Positions 1 to 7,258 of a stretch of DNA of 10,315 nucleotides are shown one piece after another (position 1 is the stretch's first letter; the number at the start of each line of letters is the position of its first letter). Position numbers and translations under genes: made by a program. The notes under the pieces were generated by a model, which saw nothing but the letters and a program-made list of their open reading frames with translations, was not told where the DNA came from and made no database searches. Location of the stretch: NCBI GenBank assembly GCA_030639445.1, contig DAOWCR010000029.1:1-10315 (forward strand), in the 5' to 3' direction. The DNA comes from Dehalococcoidales bacterium (lineage in GTDB: Bacteria > Chloroflexota > Dehalococcoidia > Dehalococcoidales > RBG-16-60-22).

Positions 1-733
1 CGTAATAGACCCAGTTAATCAGGCTGATGAAGTCAAAAACGGGCAGTCTCACCGCGTTCTGAATAGCCCAGGCATAGGGAGGCATGTCGCTGCATTCGAG
101 CAATATGGCGCCAACATCCGGGTTTTTGCGGACCAGTTCCCTGGCCAGACCGACCAGCTCCAGCTCGATCTTATGACTGTTGAAATGGCCGGTGTTCTCT
201 ATGAGGTTCCGAAACTCGGGGCAGTCCTGAGCGCCAGTGACCACCACGCGGGAGAGGTCGTCTACGCCGCATTGACCGAGGAGGTCGGGGGTAAAAGCGT
301 GGTCGTAAGCGCAGATAACGCCTACCTTCTGGTCTGCTTTGAGTCCCCGCATGATAATGGGCACCTGCAGGACGCTGGAAAGGAAAGTGGGCACGTTTAA
401 CCTCCTGGCGGCTTCTTCCTGATAATTGGCGAAGTATCCGCAGGCGCCGACAATGGCCCGAACACCCTGCTGCTCCAGTTCCTTACCTCCCTGAATCGTC
501 ATTTCCCGCAGGGCGGGGTCAGCGGCGTTGATTTGCTTTCCGGTACTTCCTTTCAGGATTTTGAAGAGCACCGGAAAGTCGAAAGTGCTGCCGTTGGCCA
601 CGTTACCGGGGAGGTAAGGGTACCAGAGGTCCAGTACCAGAATCCCGATAGCGCAGCCGGCGACGGCTTGCCCCTTGAGCATTTGAATGTCGGTATCAGG
701 CGGCTGCGGCCCGGGTATATAGGCGTACGTCAT
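1..733 (-). CDS. Aspartate/glutamate racemase family protein (partial, C-terminus beyond the left edge)
   Basis: 244 residues are visible from the ATG at 733-731, and the frame is open to the left edge, so the C-terminus is missing. The fold is read from two cysteine motifs spaced as in the Asp/Glu/hydantoin racemase superfamily: GACGYF with Cys98 and LLECSDMPPYA with Cys214. In that superfamily paired cysteines act as the two acid/base residues. Other landmarks are a Gly/Val-rich first strand (AGCAIGILVLD, 25-35) and KVGVICAY (136-143). The start is firm: AGGAGGT at 746-740 lies 6 nt upstream. The family includes amino acid racemases, hydantoin racemases and maleate isomerase-like enzymes, so the substrate is open. 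The gene is divergent from the MttB-family gene with a 229-bp region between start codons, and shared control is plausible. No signal peptide or membrane segment is seen, so it is cytoplasmic. Confidence 0.85.
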   Translation of the reverse strand, partial: MTYAYIPGPQPPDTDIQMLKGQAVAGCAIGILVLDLWYPYLPGNVANGSTFDFPVLFKILKGSTGKQINAADPALREMTIQGGKELEQQGVRAIVGACGYFANYQEEAARRLNVPTFLSSVLQVPIIMRGLKADQKVGVICAYDHAFTPDLLGQCGVDDLSRVVVTGAQDCPEFRNLIENTGHFNSHKIELELVGLARELVRKNPDVGAILLECSDMPPYAWAIQNAVRLPVFDFISLINWVYY

Positions 734-762
734 GTTGCTACCTCCTGCTTTTTTATTTCCAA

Positions 763-858
763 CCGGATATAAGTATAATACACAGAGCGCGGGAACTTCT
801 ATCAGGTCTGCCCGGTACTCTTTTCCGTAATGCTAAAGATGCCCGACTTAATATCCGG
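763..858. repeat. Widely spaced inverted repeat CCGGATAT / ATATCCGG in the divergent intergenic region
   Basis: CCGGATAT at 763-770 is perfectly complementary to ATATCCGG at 851-858. The match extends inward as AAG/CTT if one bulged A is allowed. One arm lies next to the presumed racemase promoter and the other 11 nt upstream of the -35 box of the opposite gene. This placement would suit operator half-sites for a shared regulator. The spacing (80 nt between arms) is too long for an ordinary terminator. Chance occurrence of an 8-nt pair in 230 bp is possible. Confidence 0.35.
772..777 (-). promoter_or_regulatory. Possible -10 element for the racemase-family gene
   Basis: Reading the minus strand, TATACT (777-772), overlapping a TATTAT, lies about 40 nt before the ATG at 733. 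No convincing -35 hexamer sits 16-18 nt upstream. The call therefore rests on the -10-like AT-rich stretch and its sensible distance to a strong ribosome binding site. The plus strand of the same bases contains TATAAT (774-779), so the orientation is not certain. Confidence 0.3.
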
Positions 859-869
859 AATGGCGCAAA

Positions 870-898
870 TTGACTTTAGTTGGGGCGGGCGCTAAAAT
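870..898 (+). promoter_or_regulatory. Sigma70-type promoter for the MttB-family gene
   Basis: TTGACT (870-875) and TAAAAT (893-898) are separated by exactly 17 nt, giving 5/6 matches to each consensus hexamer. Transcription would begin near 905, about 58 nt before the ATG at 963. This also decides the start of the gene: the in-frame TTG at 870 that would lengthen the protein by 31 residues is the first three bases of the -35 box. Confidence 0.7.
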
Positions 899-954
899 CT
901 ACCCCGAAGGTAAAGATAAGGCCAGGATAGTAGATGACATTAGGCCAGCCAGAG

Positions 955-960
955 AAGGAG
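955..960 (+). promoter_or_regulatory. Ribosome binding site AAGGAG
   Basis: AAGGAG lies 2 nt before the ATG at 963 and 5 nt before the next ATG at 966. The second ATG has the better spacing, so translation may begin at either; the protein differs by one Met. Confidence 0.7.
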
Positions 961-962
961 AA

Positions 963-2411
963 ATGATGGATATCAGGCAAAGCAGAGGTAGTCGTAACCG
1001 GATGCTCAGCCCGGAACAGGTACGGTTGGTCCATGAGCATACACTGGAGTTGTTGGAGAAGACCGGTGTCTGTGTTCAGTCCGAGGAGGCGCTGGCCATC
1101 CTCGGTGATGCCGGGTGCAATATCAAAGACCCAAATCGGGTGAAGATACCGGGGAAGCTGGTAACGAAGGCGATAGACGCCGCTCCCGGGAGCATTGAGG
1201 TCTATGACCGAAAAGGTCAGCTGGCCATGACCCTTCGGGAAGACGCCTGTTACTACGGGACCGGTTCCGATTGCCCTTACCATATCGACCTCTTTTCCGG
1301 AGAGCGGCGTTCCGGCACCAAAGAGGACGTGGGGAACCTGGCCCGATTCTGTGACGCTCTACCCAATATTGATTTCGTCATGTCTATGGGTATCGCTCAG
1401 GACACCCCGCCGGGAACCAGCTTCGTTCACCAGTACCAGGCAATGCTCCGCAACACCACCAAGCCGGTTATCGTTACCGGGCATGGCCGGCGGGATATGA
1501 CGGCGATGATAGATATGGCGTTGGCGGCAGTCGGAGGGGCTGATGCGTTGCGGAAGCGACCCCCGCTCATCCTCTACTCGGAACCTTTTTCCCCGCTGAC
1601 CCATACTGATATGGGGATTGTCAAGTGTCTGGTGTGCTGCCAGTATGAAGTACCTTTCATCTACATACCAAGCCCGATGATGGGCGGGTCGGGGCCGGCG
1701 ACTATTGCGGGCAATCTGGTGCAGGCCAATGCCGAATGTCTCTCCGGGTTGGTCATCTTCCAGACCAGGTACCCGGGGGCCAAGTTCATCTACGGCGGGG
1801 ATGCCACCGCCATCGACATGCAGCACGCCGTCTATCTGTATGGTGCCCCCGAACTCAGTGTCCTCAACGCGGCGCTGGCTGACCTGGCGCACTACTACCA
1901 TCTGCCCTTCTTCTGTATTTCCGGCTCCACGGATGCCAAGGTTCTGGATGCCCAGGCCGGGGTGGAATACGCACTTTCCCTCTACGTTGCCACCTTGAAT
2001 GGGTGCAACCTGATCCATGACTGTGGCTATCTGGAGTCGGGTCTGGCCTCATCCTTCGAATCTATCCTGATGGCGGACGAGATTATCAGCCTGGTGAAAT
2101 ATATGCTCAGGCCGCTGGAAATCGATGCCGAGAACACCGCCCTGAAAGTAATCGACGAGGTGGGGCCGGGTGGTACCTACCTGACTCACCGCCATACCCG
2201 GGAAAACTTTCGCCGGTCCATGTGGTTTCCCCGGTTTTTCGACCGAGCACGCCTGAATACCTGGGAGGAACGGGGTGGCCAGGACCTGCGCCAGAGGCTG
2301 AGGGAAGAGTCGCAAAAAATCCTGGCGGCTCACCCCGCCCCCGAGCTTCCTGAAGCGGTAGTCCAGGAAATAGGCCGGATTGCGCAAGGGCATGTGCCCG
2401 ATAGTTGCTAA
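963..2411 (+). CDS. MttB-family (trimethylamine methyltransferase family) corrinoid methyltransferase without pyrrolysine
   Basis: 482 residues, close to the usual length of the trimethylamine:corrinoid methyltransferase family (MttB; PF06253 by recollection). The N-terminal pattern LSPEQVRLVHEHTLELLEKTGV (split as LSPEQVRLVH at 15-24 and LELLEKTGV at 28-36) is typical of the family. So are the central PGAKFIYGG (271-279), the SGSTDAKVLDAQAGVE block (320-335) and GCNLIHDCGYL (347-357). There is no in-frame TAG, so unlike methanogen MttB no pyrrolysine is used. Characterised members without it demethylate quaternary amines, for example glycine betaine by MtgB, transferring the methyl group to Co(I) of a partner corrinoid protein in the cytoplasm. 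The substrate here cannot be read from sequence. The gene has its own promoter and no adjacent corrinoid-protein gene; the nearest is at 9511-10161 on the other strand. The ATG at 963 or 966 is chosen because a promoter overlaps the upstream TTG alternative. Confidence 0.92.
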   Translation: MMDIRQSRGSRNRMLSPEQVRLVHEHTLELLEKTGVCVQSEEALAILGDAGCNIKDPNRVKIPGKLVTKAIDAAPGSIEVYDRKGQLAMTLREDACYYGTGSDCPYHIDLFSGERRSGTKEDVGNLARFCDALPNIDFVMSMGIAQDTPPGTSFVHQYQAMLRNTTKPVIVTGHGRRDMTAMIDMALAAVGGADALRKRPPLILYSEPFSPLTHTDMGIVKCLVCCQYEVPFIYIPSPMMGGSGPATIAGNLVQANAECLSGLVIFQTRYPGAKFIYGGDATAIDMQHAVYLYGAPELSVLNAALADLAHYYHLPFFCISGSTDAKVLDAQAGVEYALSLYVATLNGCNLIHDCGYLESGLASSFESILMADEIISLVKYMLRPLEIDAENTALKVIDEVGPGGTYLTHRHTRENFRRSMWFPRFFDRARLNTWEERGGQDLRQRLREESQKILAAHPAPELPEAVVQEIGRIAQGHVPDSC

Positions 2412-2465
2412 AAGGCCCGGCGCCGAAGACCTCGATTTTCCTTTTATCCAGGAGCGATAACCACT

Positions 2466-2603
2466 TCAATCAGATTGAGCCGCGTCCGGGTCGACGAGAT
2501 TGGCCGGTAAGAGCAATTCCTCGGCCTTCTCTTTATCCGGTATCGCCGTGAAAATAATGTCTCCGAATGCGCAGGAGGCGACATCAGGTAACTTTTCCAG
2601 CAA
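2466..2603 (-). pseudogene. 45-codon coding-like fragment, possibly a remnant of an acetoacetate decarboxylase-type protein
   Basis: Reading from a TTG at 2603-2601 to a TGA at 2468-2466 gives 45 residues with protein-like composition: DVASCAFGDIIFTAIPDKEK (7-26), then AEELLLPANLVDP. A strand followed by 'D..KAEELLP..L..DP' resembles the N-terminal part of acetoacetate decarboxylase-fold proteins, but this is recalled similarity only. It is in the same frame as the dehydrogenase gene just upstream (stop at 2654-2652) but separated from it by two stops. It has no good ribosome binding site, and the sequence after its TGA does not look coding in any frame, because the MttB-family gene ends there. 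I read it as the debris of a truncated gene, perhaps a former fourth member of the tautomerase-aldolase-dehydrogenase unit. A short functional peptide or chance ORF are the alternatives. Confidence 0.3.
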
Positions 2604-2651
2604 TTAGTATAAGGGTTGATGGCTCCCGGGCAGAATGAGCCGTTCCTCCGG

Positions 2652-3680
2652 TTATCTTTGGGGTTCGATAATTACCTTGATAGAATCCCGGGCCTCGGCG
2701 ACGAGACGGAATCCCAGACCCGTCTCCCCCAGACCCAGGCGATGTGTAATCATCTGGCGCACCGGGATAGTACCACTGCGGATTAACTCCAGTGCCGTTT
2801 GGAAGTCAGCCGGGCTATTAGCATAGGAGGTGGTGAGGGTTACATCGGTACGCCAGAAAAGGTCGTTTATGGAAATCGGGATAGAAACGCCGGGGTCGGT
2901 GGGGGCAAAGAGAAGAATAGTGCCGCCACGCTCTACTGATTTTAAGGCTTGAATAATAGCTGAGGTCGCGCCGGTGCACACTATTACCAGGTCAGCCAAG
3001 TAACCTTGATTGACCTGGCGCAGGCGGGTGGGCAAGTCCTCTTCCGCGTGGAGGGTAGCCTCAGCCCCGAACCGCCGTGCTGCCTCCAGCCGGTAGTTGT
3101 TAATGTCGGTGGCGATTACCCGGCCGGCCCCCAGAGCGCGGGCCAGCTGCACATGAAGCAGCCCGGCGATACCACTGCCCATGACCAGCACACTATTGCC
3201 CGGCCGTATGTTGGCCCGTGTTTGTCCGCGTAAGACGCAGGCCAGCGGTTCCATAAACGTGGCTTCCTCATAGGATACTTCGTCGGGTAACCGGAATACG
3301 CCGTGGTCAACATTGATGGCGGGCAGCCGGATGTACTGTGCAAAACCACCGGGGTCAAAATTCGTCCGGCGCAGGGTATCACAAATGGTGTGCCGACCCC
3401 TCAGGCAGTAATAACAGGTATTGCAAGGAACATGATGCAGCGCCGATACCCGGTCGCCTTCTTGGAAGTGTTCCACTCCCTCTCCGGCAGCCACCACCTG
3501 TCCGCCAATCTCGTGTCCCAGCACCAGTGGCGCCCGGTCAAGGCGATACCATTCCATCACGTCGCTGCCGCAAATGCCACTGGCCTCTACCCGCACGAGC
3601 AGCTCACCGGGCCCGATTTGAGGCACCGGCATCTCCTCTATCCGCACATCCCGGTTGTTATACCACACGGCAACGCGCAT
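2652..3680 (-). CDS. Zinc-dependent medium-chain alcohol/polyol dehydrogenase
   Basis: 342 residues, the usual size for the threonine/sorbitol dehydrogenase branch of the MDR superfamily. Catalytic zinc ligands are Cys37 (SGICGSD), His56-Glu57 (GHE) and probably Glu144 (MEPLA). The structural zinc site is complete: Cys86, Cys89, Cys92, Cys100. The Rossmann motif is GSGIAG (168-173), with Asp192 (ATDINN) at the end of the second strand, which favours NAD over NADP. It should oxidise a secondary alcohol or polyol carbon in the cytoplasm; the exact substrate is not readable. The ATG at 3680 is chosen because GGGGAG (3693-3688) lies 7 nt upstream; a TTG at 3704 in the same frame lacks such a site. 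It is the last intact gene of the tautomerase-aldolase-dehydrogenase unit, 41 bp after the aldolase. Confidence 0.93.
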   Translation of the reverse strand: MRVAVWYNNRDVRIEEMPVPQIGPGELLVRVEASGICGSDVMEWYRLDRAPLVLGHEIGGQVVAAGEGVEHFQEGDRVSALHHVPCNTCYYCLRGRHTICDTLRRTNFDPGGFAQYIRLPAINVDHGVFRLPDEVSYEEATFMEPLACVLRGQTRANIRPGNSVLVMGSGIAGLLHVQLARALGAGRVIATDINNYRLEAARRFGAEATLHAEEDLPTRLRQVNQGYLADLVIVCTGATSAIIQALKSVERGGTILLFAPTDPGVSIPISINDLFWRTDVTLTTSYANSPADFQTALELIRSGTIPVRQMITHRLGLGETGLGFRLVAEARDSIKVIIEPQR

Positions 3681-3721
3681 TTTGTTTCTCCCCGGGTCGG
3701 TCAAGACTGCTTCACCTCAGG

Positions 3722-4504
3722 CTACTTTTCGCGGTTGAATAACTCTTGAGCTTCTCTGGCGGTTGCGTTCTGGTGCACAATGGCGCGTATCGCCTTAATC
3801 ATGGCCACCGGGTAATCATTTTGCCAGATATTTCTCCCCAGGTTTACCCCGATAGCCCCCTTTTGCATGCCGTCGTGGACAAACTGGAATATCTCAAGTT
3901 CAGTATCAACCCGAGGCCCACCGGCCATAATCACCGGCACGGGACAACCCTTGACCACCTTTTCGAAGTCTTCACACCAGTAAGTTTTCACCACGCGTGC
4001 GCCCAGCTCGGCGGCAATGCGGCAGGACAGGGCGAGGTAGCGGGCGTCTCGTTTTTCCAGCTCTTTACCCACTGCGGTGACCGCCATTACCGGTATGCCA
4101 TACCTCTCGCCTTCATTAACCAGCTTGGCCAGGTTCAATAACGACTCTTTCTCGTAGTCGCTGCCGACAAAGATAGAAATGCCCACGGCCGAAGCATTAA
4201 GGCGGATAGCCTCTTCCATAGAGGTAGTGATGCCTTCATTAGCCAGGTCTTTGCCGACTATACTGGTGCCCCCGGACACCCGGAGAATAACTGGTTTGGT
4301 GTTATCCGGGTCAACCGAGGAACGCAAAACGCCCCTGGTTATGAAGATGGCGTCAGCGTAAGGCAGCAGGGGCTCAATAGTTTTACGCGGTTCTTCCAGT
4401 CTTCTGGTGGGACCCTGAAAGTATCCGTGGTCGACGGGCAGGAAAAGAGCATGACCATCTGATTGAATAAGCTGTGCCATGCGGTTCGCCATTCCCCATT
4501 CCAT
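3722..4504 (-). CDS. Class I aldolase of the DhnA/LsrF (DeoC-like) family
   Basis: 260 residues forming a single TIM barrel. Landmarks are LFLPVDHGYFQGP (20-32, with the DHG motif of the family), the Schiff-base lysine Lys173 in RVVKTYW, the loop MAGGPR (193-198), and the phosphate-binding end GVNLGRNIWQ (219-228). These are shared by archaeal-type class I fructose-bisphosphate aldolases, LsrF and 2-amino-3,7-dideoxy-D-threo-hept-6-ulosonate synthases. It is expected to make or break a carbon-carbon bond in a keto substrate, probably phosphorylated. The start is the ATG at 4504 with AAGGGAG (4520-4514) 9 nt upstream; Met5 is a weaker alternative. The gene ends in TAG, which supports TAG being an ordinary stop here. 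Placement between a tautomerase and a dehydrogenase suggests cleavage of an oxidised intermediate rather than a role in glycolysis. Confidence 0.9.
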   Translation of the reverse strand: MEWGMANRMAQLIQSDGHALFLPVDHGYFQGPTRRLEEPRKTIEPLLPYADAIFITRGVLRSSVDPDNTKPVILRVSGGTSIVGKDLANEGITTSMEEAIRLNASAVGISIFVGSDYEKESLLNLAKLVNEGERYGIPVMAVTAVGKELEKRDARYLALSCRIAAELGARVVKTYWCEDFEKVVKGCPVPVIMAGGPRVDTELEIFQFVHDGMQKGAIGVNLGRNIWQNDYPVAMIKAIRAIVHQNATAREAQELFNREK

Positions 4505-4610
4505 CTAATTAATCTCCCTTCTATCTATACTCGCTCTCCGGTAACTGCCGTCTTACCCCCGGCAGCAAGGGCAGCCGCAAGTACGATTAGTGCCAGTCAG
4601 TAAGATATTA

Positions 4611-4796
4611 TTACTGGTCGATAAATAGCGTGCCCGCTTTGGCGACGTTCTCTCTCGGCATATCGAAGAAATTAATAGTCACGGCCTCCGGCTTGGCTTC
4701 GAAGTCCCTGACCACCGCTTCGGTTATTGCCTTGGCCAGCTTCCTTTTCTGCTCCACGGTTCTACCTTCAACGGCCCTTATAGTTACTATCGGCAT
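4611..4796 (-). CDS. 4-oxalocrotonate tautomerase family protein
   Basis: 61 residues, the typical size of the short 4-OT subunits that assemble as hexamers. After Met removal Pro1 would be the catalytic base (PIVTIRAVEGR), and Arg11 of the classical enzyme is kept. Aligning without gaps to the remembered Pseudomonas 4-OT, Arg39 becomes Thr and Phe50 becomes Val, so the 4-oxalocrotonate-specific set is incomplete. Many 4-OT homologues of unknown substrate share this pattern. It likely interconverts keto and enol forms of a 2-oxo acid or related intermediate. A strong AAGGAGG (4811-4805) lies 8 nt before the ATG. It is the first gene of the unit that continues with aldolase (106-bp gap) and zinc dehydrogenase. 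Confidence 0.9.
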   Translation of the reverse strand: MPIVTIRAVEGRTVEQKRKLAKAITEAVVRDFEAKPEAVTINFFDMPRENVAKAGTLFIDQ

Positions 4797-4853
4797 ATTT
4801 ATTCCCTCCTTAACAGACTATTTTAAGATAGTATCCCGCAAAAAGCCACCTAA

Positions 4854-4905
4854 ATTATAACAGATAAAGGCCTGGTTCTCGTAGTCGGCTTCAAAATTAA
4901 TAATT
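4854..4905 (-). promoter_or_regulatory. Extended -10 promoter with AT-rich upstream element for tautomerase-aldolase-dehydrogenase
   Basis: On the minus strand TGT-TATAAT (4862-4854) is a perfect TGnTATAAT extended -10. The expected -35 position (about 4882-4877, ACGAGA) does not match. Instead the AT-rich run AATTATTAATTTTG (about 4905-4892) lies where an UP element would sit. Transcription would start near 4847, some 50 nt before the tautomerase ATG at 4796. Confidence 0.5.
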
Positions 4906-5004
4906 GGGTAAAGCGGAGGCAATAGCTATTTCATAAACATTAAGTTCGGCGCCGCCGGTATTCGCATCCGGTCTCGCCGCTGGCTCAAACTTCCAAAAGG
5001 CGGG

Positions 5005-5799
5005 TTATGGGCTAACGGTGGTGGGCGTATTGCCTCCCTGGCCGAAACCGCCGTCCACCCTGAGGTACTCGGCGGTAACGTACCCGGAAGCGTCGCTGGC
5101 CAGAAATATGGCGGCCCCGGCAAAATCGGCCGGCTTGCCCCAGCGCCCGGCCGGTGTCCGGCGGCATACGAAATCATTCAGGCCGGGGAAATCTTTCCGG
5201 GCGGACACGGTCAACGGAGTATCAATCCAGCCCGGCAGTATGGCATTGACCTGGATATTATCCGCCGCCCAGGCGAGGGCCAGGGAGTAGGTCAGCGATA
5301 AAATGCCCATTTTGCTACAGGCATAGGCGGCGACTCTTCCCAGGCCGAAGAGCGAGGTCATCGAGCCGATATTGATTATCTTGCCGCCTCCGGCGTCCTT
5401 CATTGACGGATAAACCGTTTTGGCGCACAGGAAAGCGCCGCGCAGGTTCGTGTTCAGTATCCAGTCCCACTCCTCGACGCGGTATTCCTGGGGCATCTTG
5501 CGAATGTTAACGCCGGCGTTATTGACCAGGATATTGATTCTGCCGAGTTCGTTGATAGCTTTCGCCACTCCGGCCTGAATGCTCGCTTCCTGGCCCACAT
5601 CCATGGTCACCCCCAGCACACGCACACCGAATTTCTTCTTGATGTCTTCTACCGCCCCGGCGGTCTTGGCTTCATTCCGGGCGGCGATTACGATATCGCT
5701 TCCGGCCGAGGCCAGGGCATCGGCGATTCCTTTACCGATGCCTCCATTTCCGCCGGTAACTAGGGCTACTTTACCATGCAGGCGGAACAAATCTTTCAT
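5005..5799 (-). CDS. Short-chain dehydrogenase/reductase (SDR), gluconate 5-dehydrogenase-like
   Basis: 264 residues, classical SDR length. The cofactor motif TGGNGGIG covers 15-22, NNAG is at 93-96, and the active site is complete with Asn118, Ser146 (NIGSMTS), Tyr159 and Lys163 (YACSK). Arg41 after the second strand (IAARN) is of the type that often favours NADP(H). The C-terminal VDGGFGQGG is the common end of this subfamily. It should interconvert a hydroxyl and a keto group on a small polar substrate such as a sugar acid. The ATG at 5799 follows GGAGGT (5810-5805) by 5 nt. It is the last gene of the long leftward unit, 61 bp after the PrpD-like gene. A 208-bp gap with a new promoter separates it from the tautomerase. 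Confidence 0.93.
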   Translation of the reverse strand: MKDLFRLHGKVALVTGGNGGIGKGIADALASAGSDIVIAARNEAKTAGAVEDIKKKFGVRVLGVTMDVGQEASIQAGVAKAINELGRINILVNNAGVNIRKMPQEYRVEEWDWILNTNLRGAFLCAKTVYPSMKDAGGGKIINIGSMTSLFGLGRVAAYACSKMGILSLTYSLALAWAADNIQVNAILPGWIDTPLTVSARKDFPGLNDFVCRRTPAGRWGKPADFAGAAIFLASDASGYVTAEYLRVDGGFGQGGNTPTTVSP

Positions 5800-5860
5800 T
5801 GGCTACCTCCAAAACAGGTGATTCTTGAAAATCGTAGTTCTTGACTAAAGTATCTCAGTA

Positions 5861-7216
5861 TCAGCCCGGAAAGGTTACTATCTTCATCAGCTCTGACACG
5901 TCTCTCAGGGTTTCCAGGTTCAGCACTAATTCTGCCGAGCGGTCAGTCTGGTCAGGAGACAGGGTGTCACCGGTGGCCACTTTATACTTGGCGACCAGTT
6001 CCCCGGTGGTCAGCGGTGAAGTATGATGCCCCTGCCACGTTGTCCACTTCACACTATGTTCCTGGCCGTTCTTGAGCTTGATGGTAACGATTTCAAAGTC
6101 CGGTCCGCTTTCCCATTCCGGATGAACGACGGCTTTTACTTTACTGCGGGACTCGGTAAATTTGGGGTCCACCCGTTTTTCCTCGGTAAAGGTATCTCCG
6201 GTCACTTTCCTCTCCAGCAAAACGCCGGCGATACCGTGCTGTACGCTCACCCGGGAGTGCTCGCGGTCCGGCGGGTCAGGCAAATCAATCTCGTGGGCTA
6301 TTGCCGGTTTCATGGCCACGGTAACGCTCACTACCTCTTCAGCGGAGATATTATGTTCTTGGACCAGGTGAAGCGCCGCCTCCAGAGCTCGCTGCTGGTA
6401 AGAATGGCAGGGGAAGTTCTTGGTGTCTATGAGGTCGAAACGAAACTGCTGGCCCAGGCTTTGGGTTACCTTCTCAATGTGGTAGCCTTCCTTACCGGCG
6501 ACGGCACTACCGAAGCCAACACCGCGGTCGCTGTCCTCCAGGATGTTGGTATCCGCGTTGAAGCCTGCCCCGGCCAGCATGGCGGCTATTACCCCGTTGC
6601 GGCAGGCGAACCCGGTCTCGACGAAATGGGTCATGGTGGAATGCTGCCTTAATGTCCCGGCGGCCTGAGAAGCGGCGAGGCCCAGGGCAACCTTTATTTG
6701 CTCGACGTCCAGCTTTAGCAGCTTGGCGGTGACGATGGCCGCGCCGAAGTTGCCGAACACGGGAACGGCGAAGAAGCCCCTCCCGGTCGCCGGCAGGCAG
6801 GCCAGGCCAATCCGCGACTGGACCTCATGGCCGATGATGGTCGCTTCCAGGACGTCCTTTCCCGAGAGGCCCAACTTCTCCGCCAGAGGAAAAACCACCG
6901 GGAAGAGAGTCATGGCGCTGACCATCTCAGGCCGGCTGTCTCCTTCCCACTCCGCAGCGTGGACAAAATTACCATTGGCCAGCGCCGCGTCCGGCGCCGA
7001 GGTTTTAAACCCGCCGCCAATGACGCCCGCTTCAGGCACGCCTCCCATCTCCCTGAGGAACTTGATAACGATTTTGCCAGCGGGCAAGGTGGCGCCCCAC
7101 ACCATCGACCCCAGATTACTCAGGGCCAGTTCCTTGGCGTAATTCACCGTTTTCGGGGGAAGGTCATTGTAGTGCGTATCGACGACAAACCTGGCGACTT
7201 TTTCAGTTACCGTCAT
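5861..7216 (-). CDS. MmgE/PrpD family protein
   Basis: 451 residues from the ATG at 7216, normal for the family. Diagnostic stretches are ANGNFVHAAEWEGDS (80-94, matching the family's NG...HA...D block), QHSTMTHFVETGFACRNG with the following AAMLAGAGFNADTNILE, and NFPCHSYQQRALEA (the family's PC...H block). The family includes 2-methylcitrate dehydratase and cis-aconitate decarboxylase; members act on di- or tricarboxylic acids. The substrate is not readable here, and the absence of prpB/prpC neighbours argues against the methylcitrate cycle. AAGGAGG (7228-7222) lies 5 nt before ATG 7216, so the longer in-frame start at 7246, which would place the ribosome site inside the gene, is rejected. 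It sits between an epimerase-like dehydrogenase and an SDR. Confidence 0.9.
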   Translation of the reverse strand: MTVTEKVARFVVDTHYNDLPPKTVNYAKELALSNLGSMVWGATLPAGKIVIKFLREMGGVPEAGVIGGGFKTSAPDAALANGNFVHAAEWEGDSRPEMVSAMTLFPVVFPLAEKLGLSGKDVLEATIIGHEVQSRIGLACLPATGRGFFAVPVFGNFGAAIVTAKLLKLDVEQIKVALGLAASQAAGTLRQHSTMTHFVETGFACRNGVIAAMLAGAGFNADTNILEDSDRGVGFGSAVAGKEGYHIEKVTQSLGQQFRFDLIDTKNFPCHSYQQRALEAALHLVQEHNISAEEVVSVTVAMKPAIAHEIDLPDPPDREHSRVSVQHGIAGVLLERKVTGDTFTEEKRVDPKFTESRSKVKAVVHPEWESGPDFEIVTIKLKNGQEHSVKWTTWQGHHTSPLTTGELVAKYKVATGDTLSPDQTDRSAELVLNLETLRDVSELMKIVTFPG

Positions 7217-7258
7217 ATTAACCTCCTTAAAGTCTCTGCAATGCACAGTGCGCTTTTC

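Noticed and set aside
870..962. 31-residue N-terminal extension of the MttB-family protein from a TTG
   Set aside because: It begins within a -35 hexamer, contains the -10 box, lacks a ribosome site and does not resemble the family N-terminus.
1359..2018. 219-codon antisense reading frame inside the MttB-family gene
   Set aside because: It mirrors a well-recognised coding frame in a G+C-rich gene, has no ribosome site and no recognisable motifs.
3704..3722. Read-through of the aldolase TAG as pyrrolysine
   Set aside because: Reading on would add only six residues before TGA. The aldolase is complete at the TAG, the methyltransferases use no TAG, and no pyl genes are present.
4545..4565. Hairpin CTGCCG-N9-CGGCAG between aldolase and tautomerase as a terminator
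   Set aside because: The stem is only 6 bp and neither strand has a following T-run; it lies inside an apparently co-transcribed unit.
6023..6652. 209-codon plus-strand reading frame within the PrpD-like gene
   Set aside because: It is antisense to a gene with clear family motifs and has no supporting signals of its own; the same holds for the plus-strand frame at 6827-7426.
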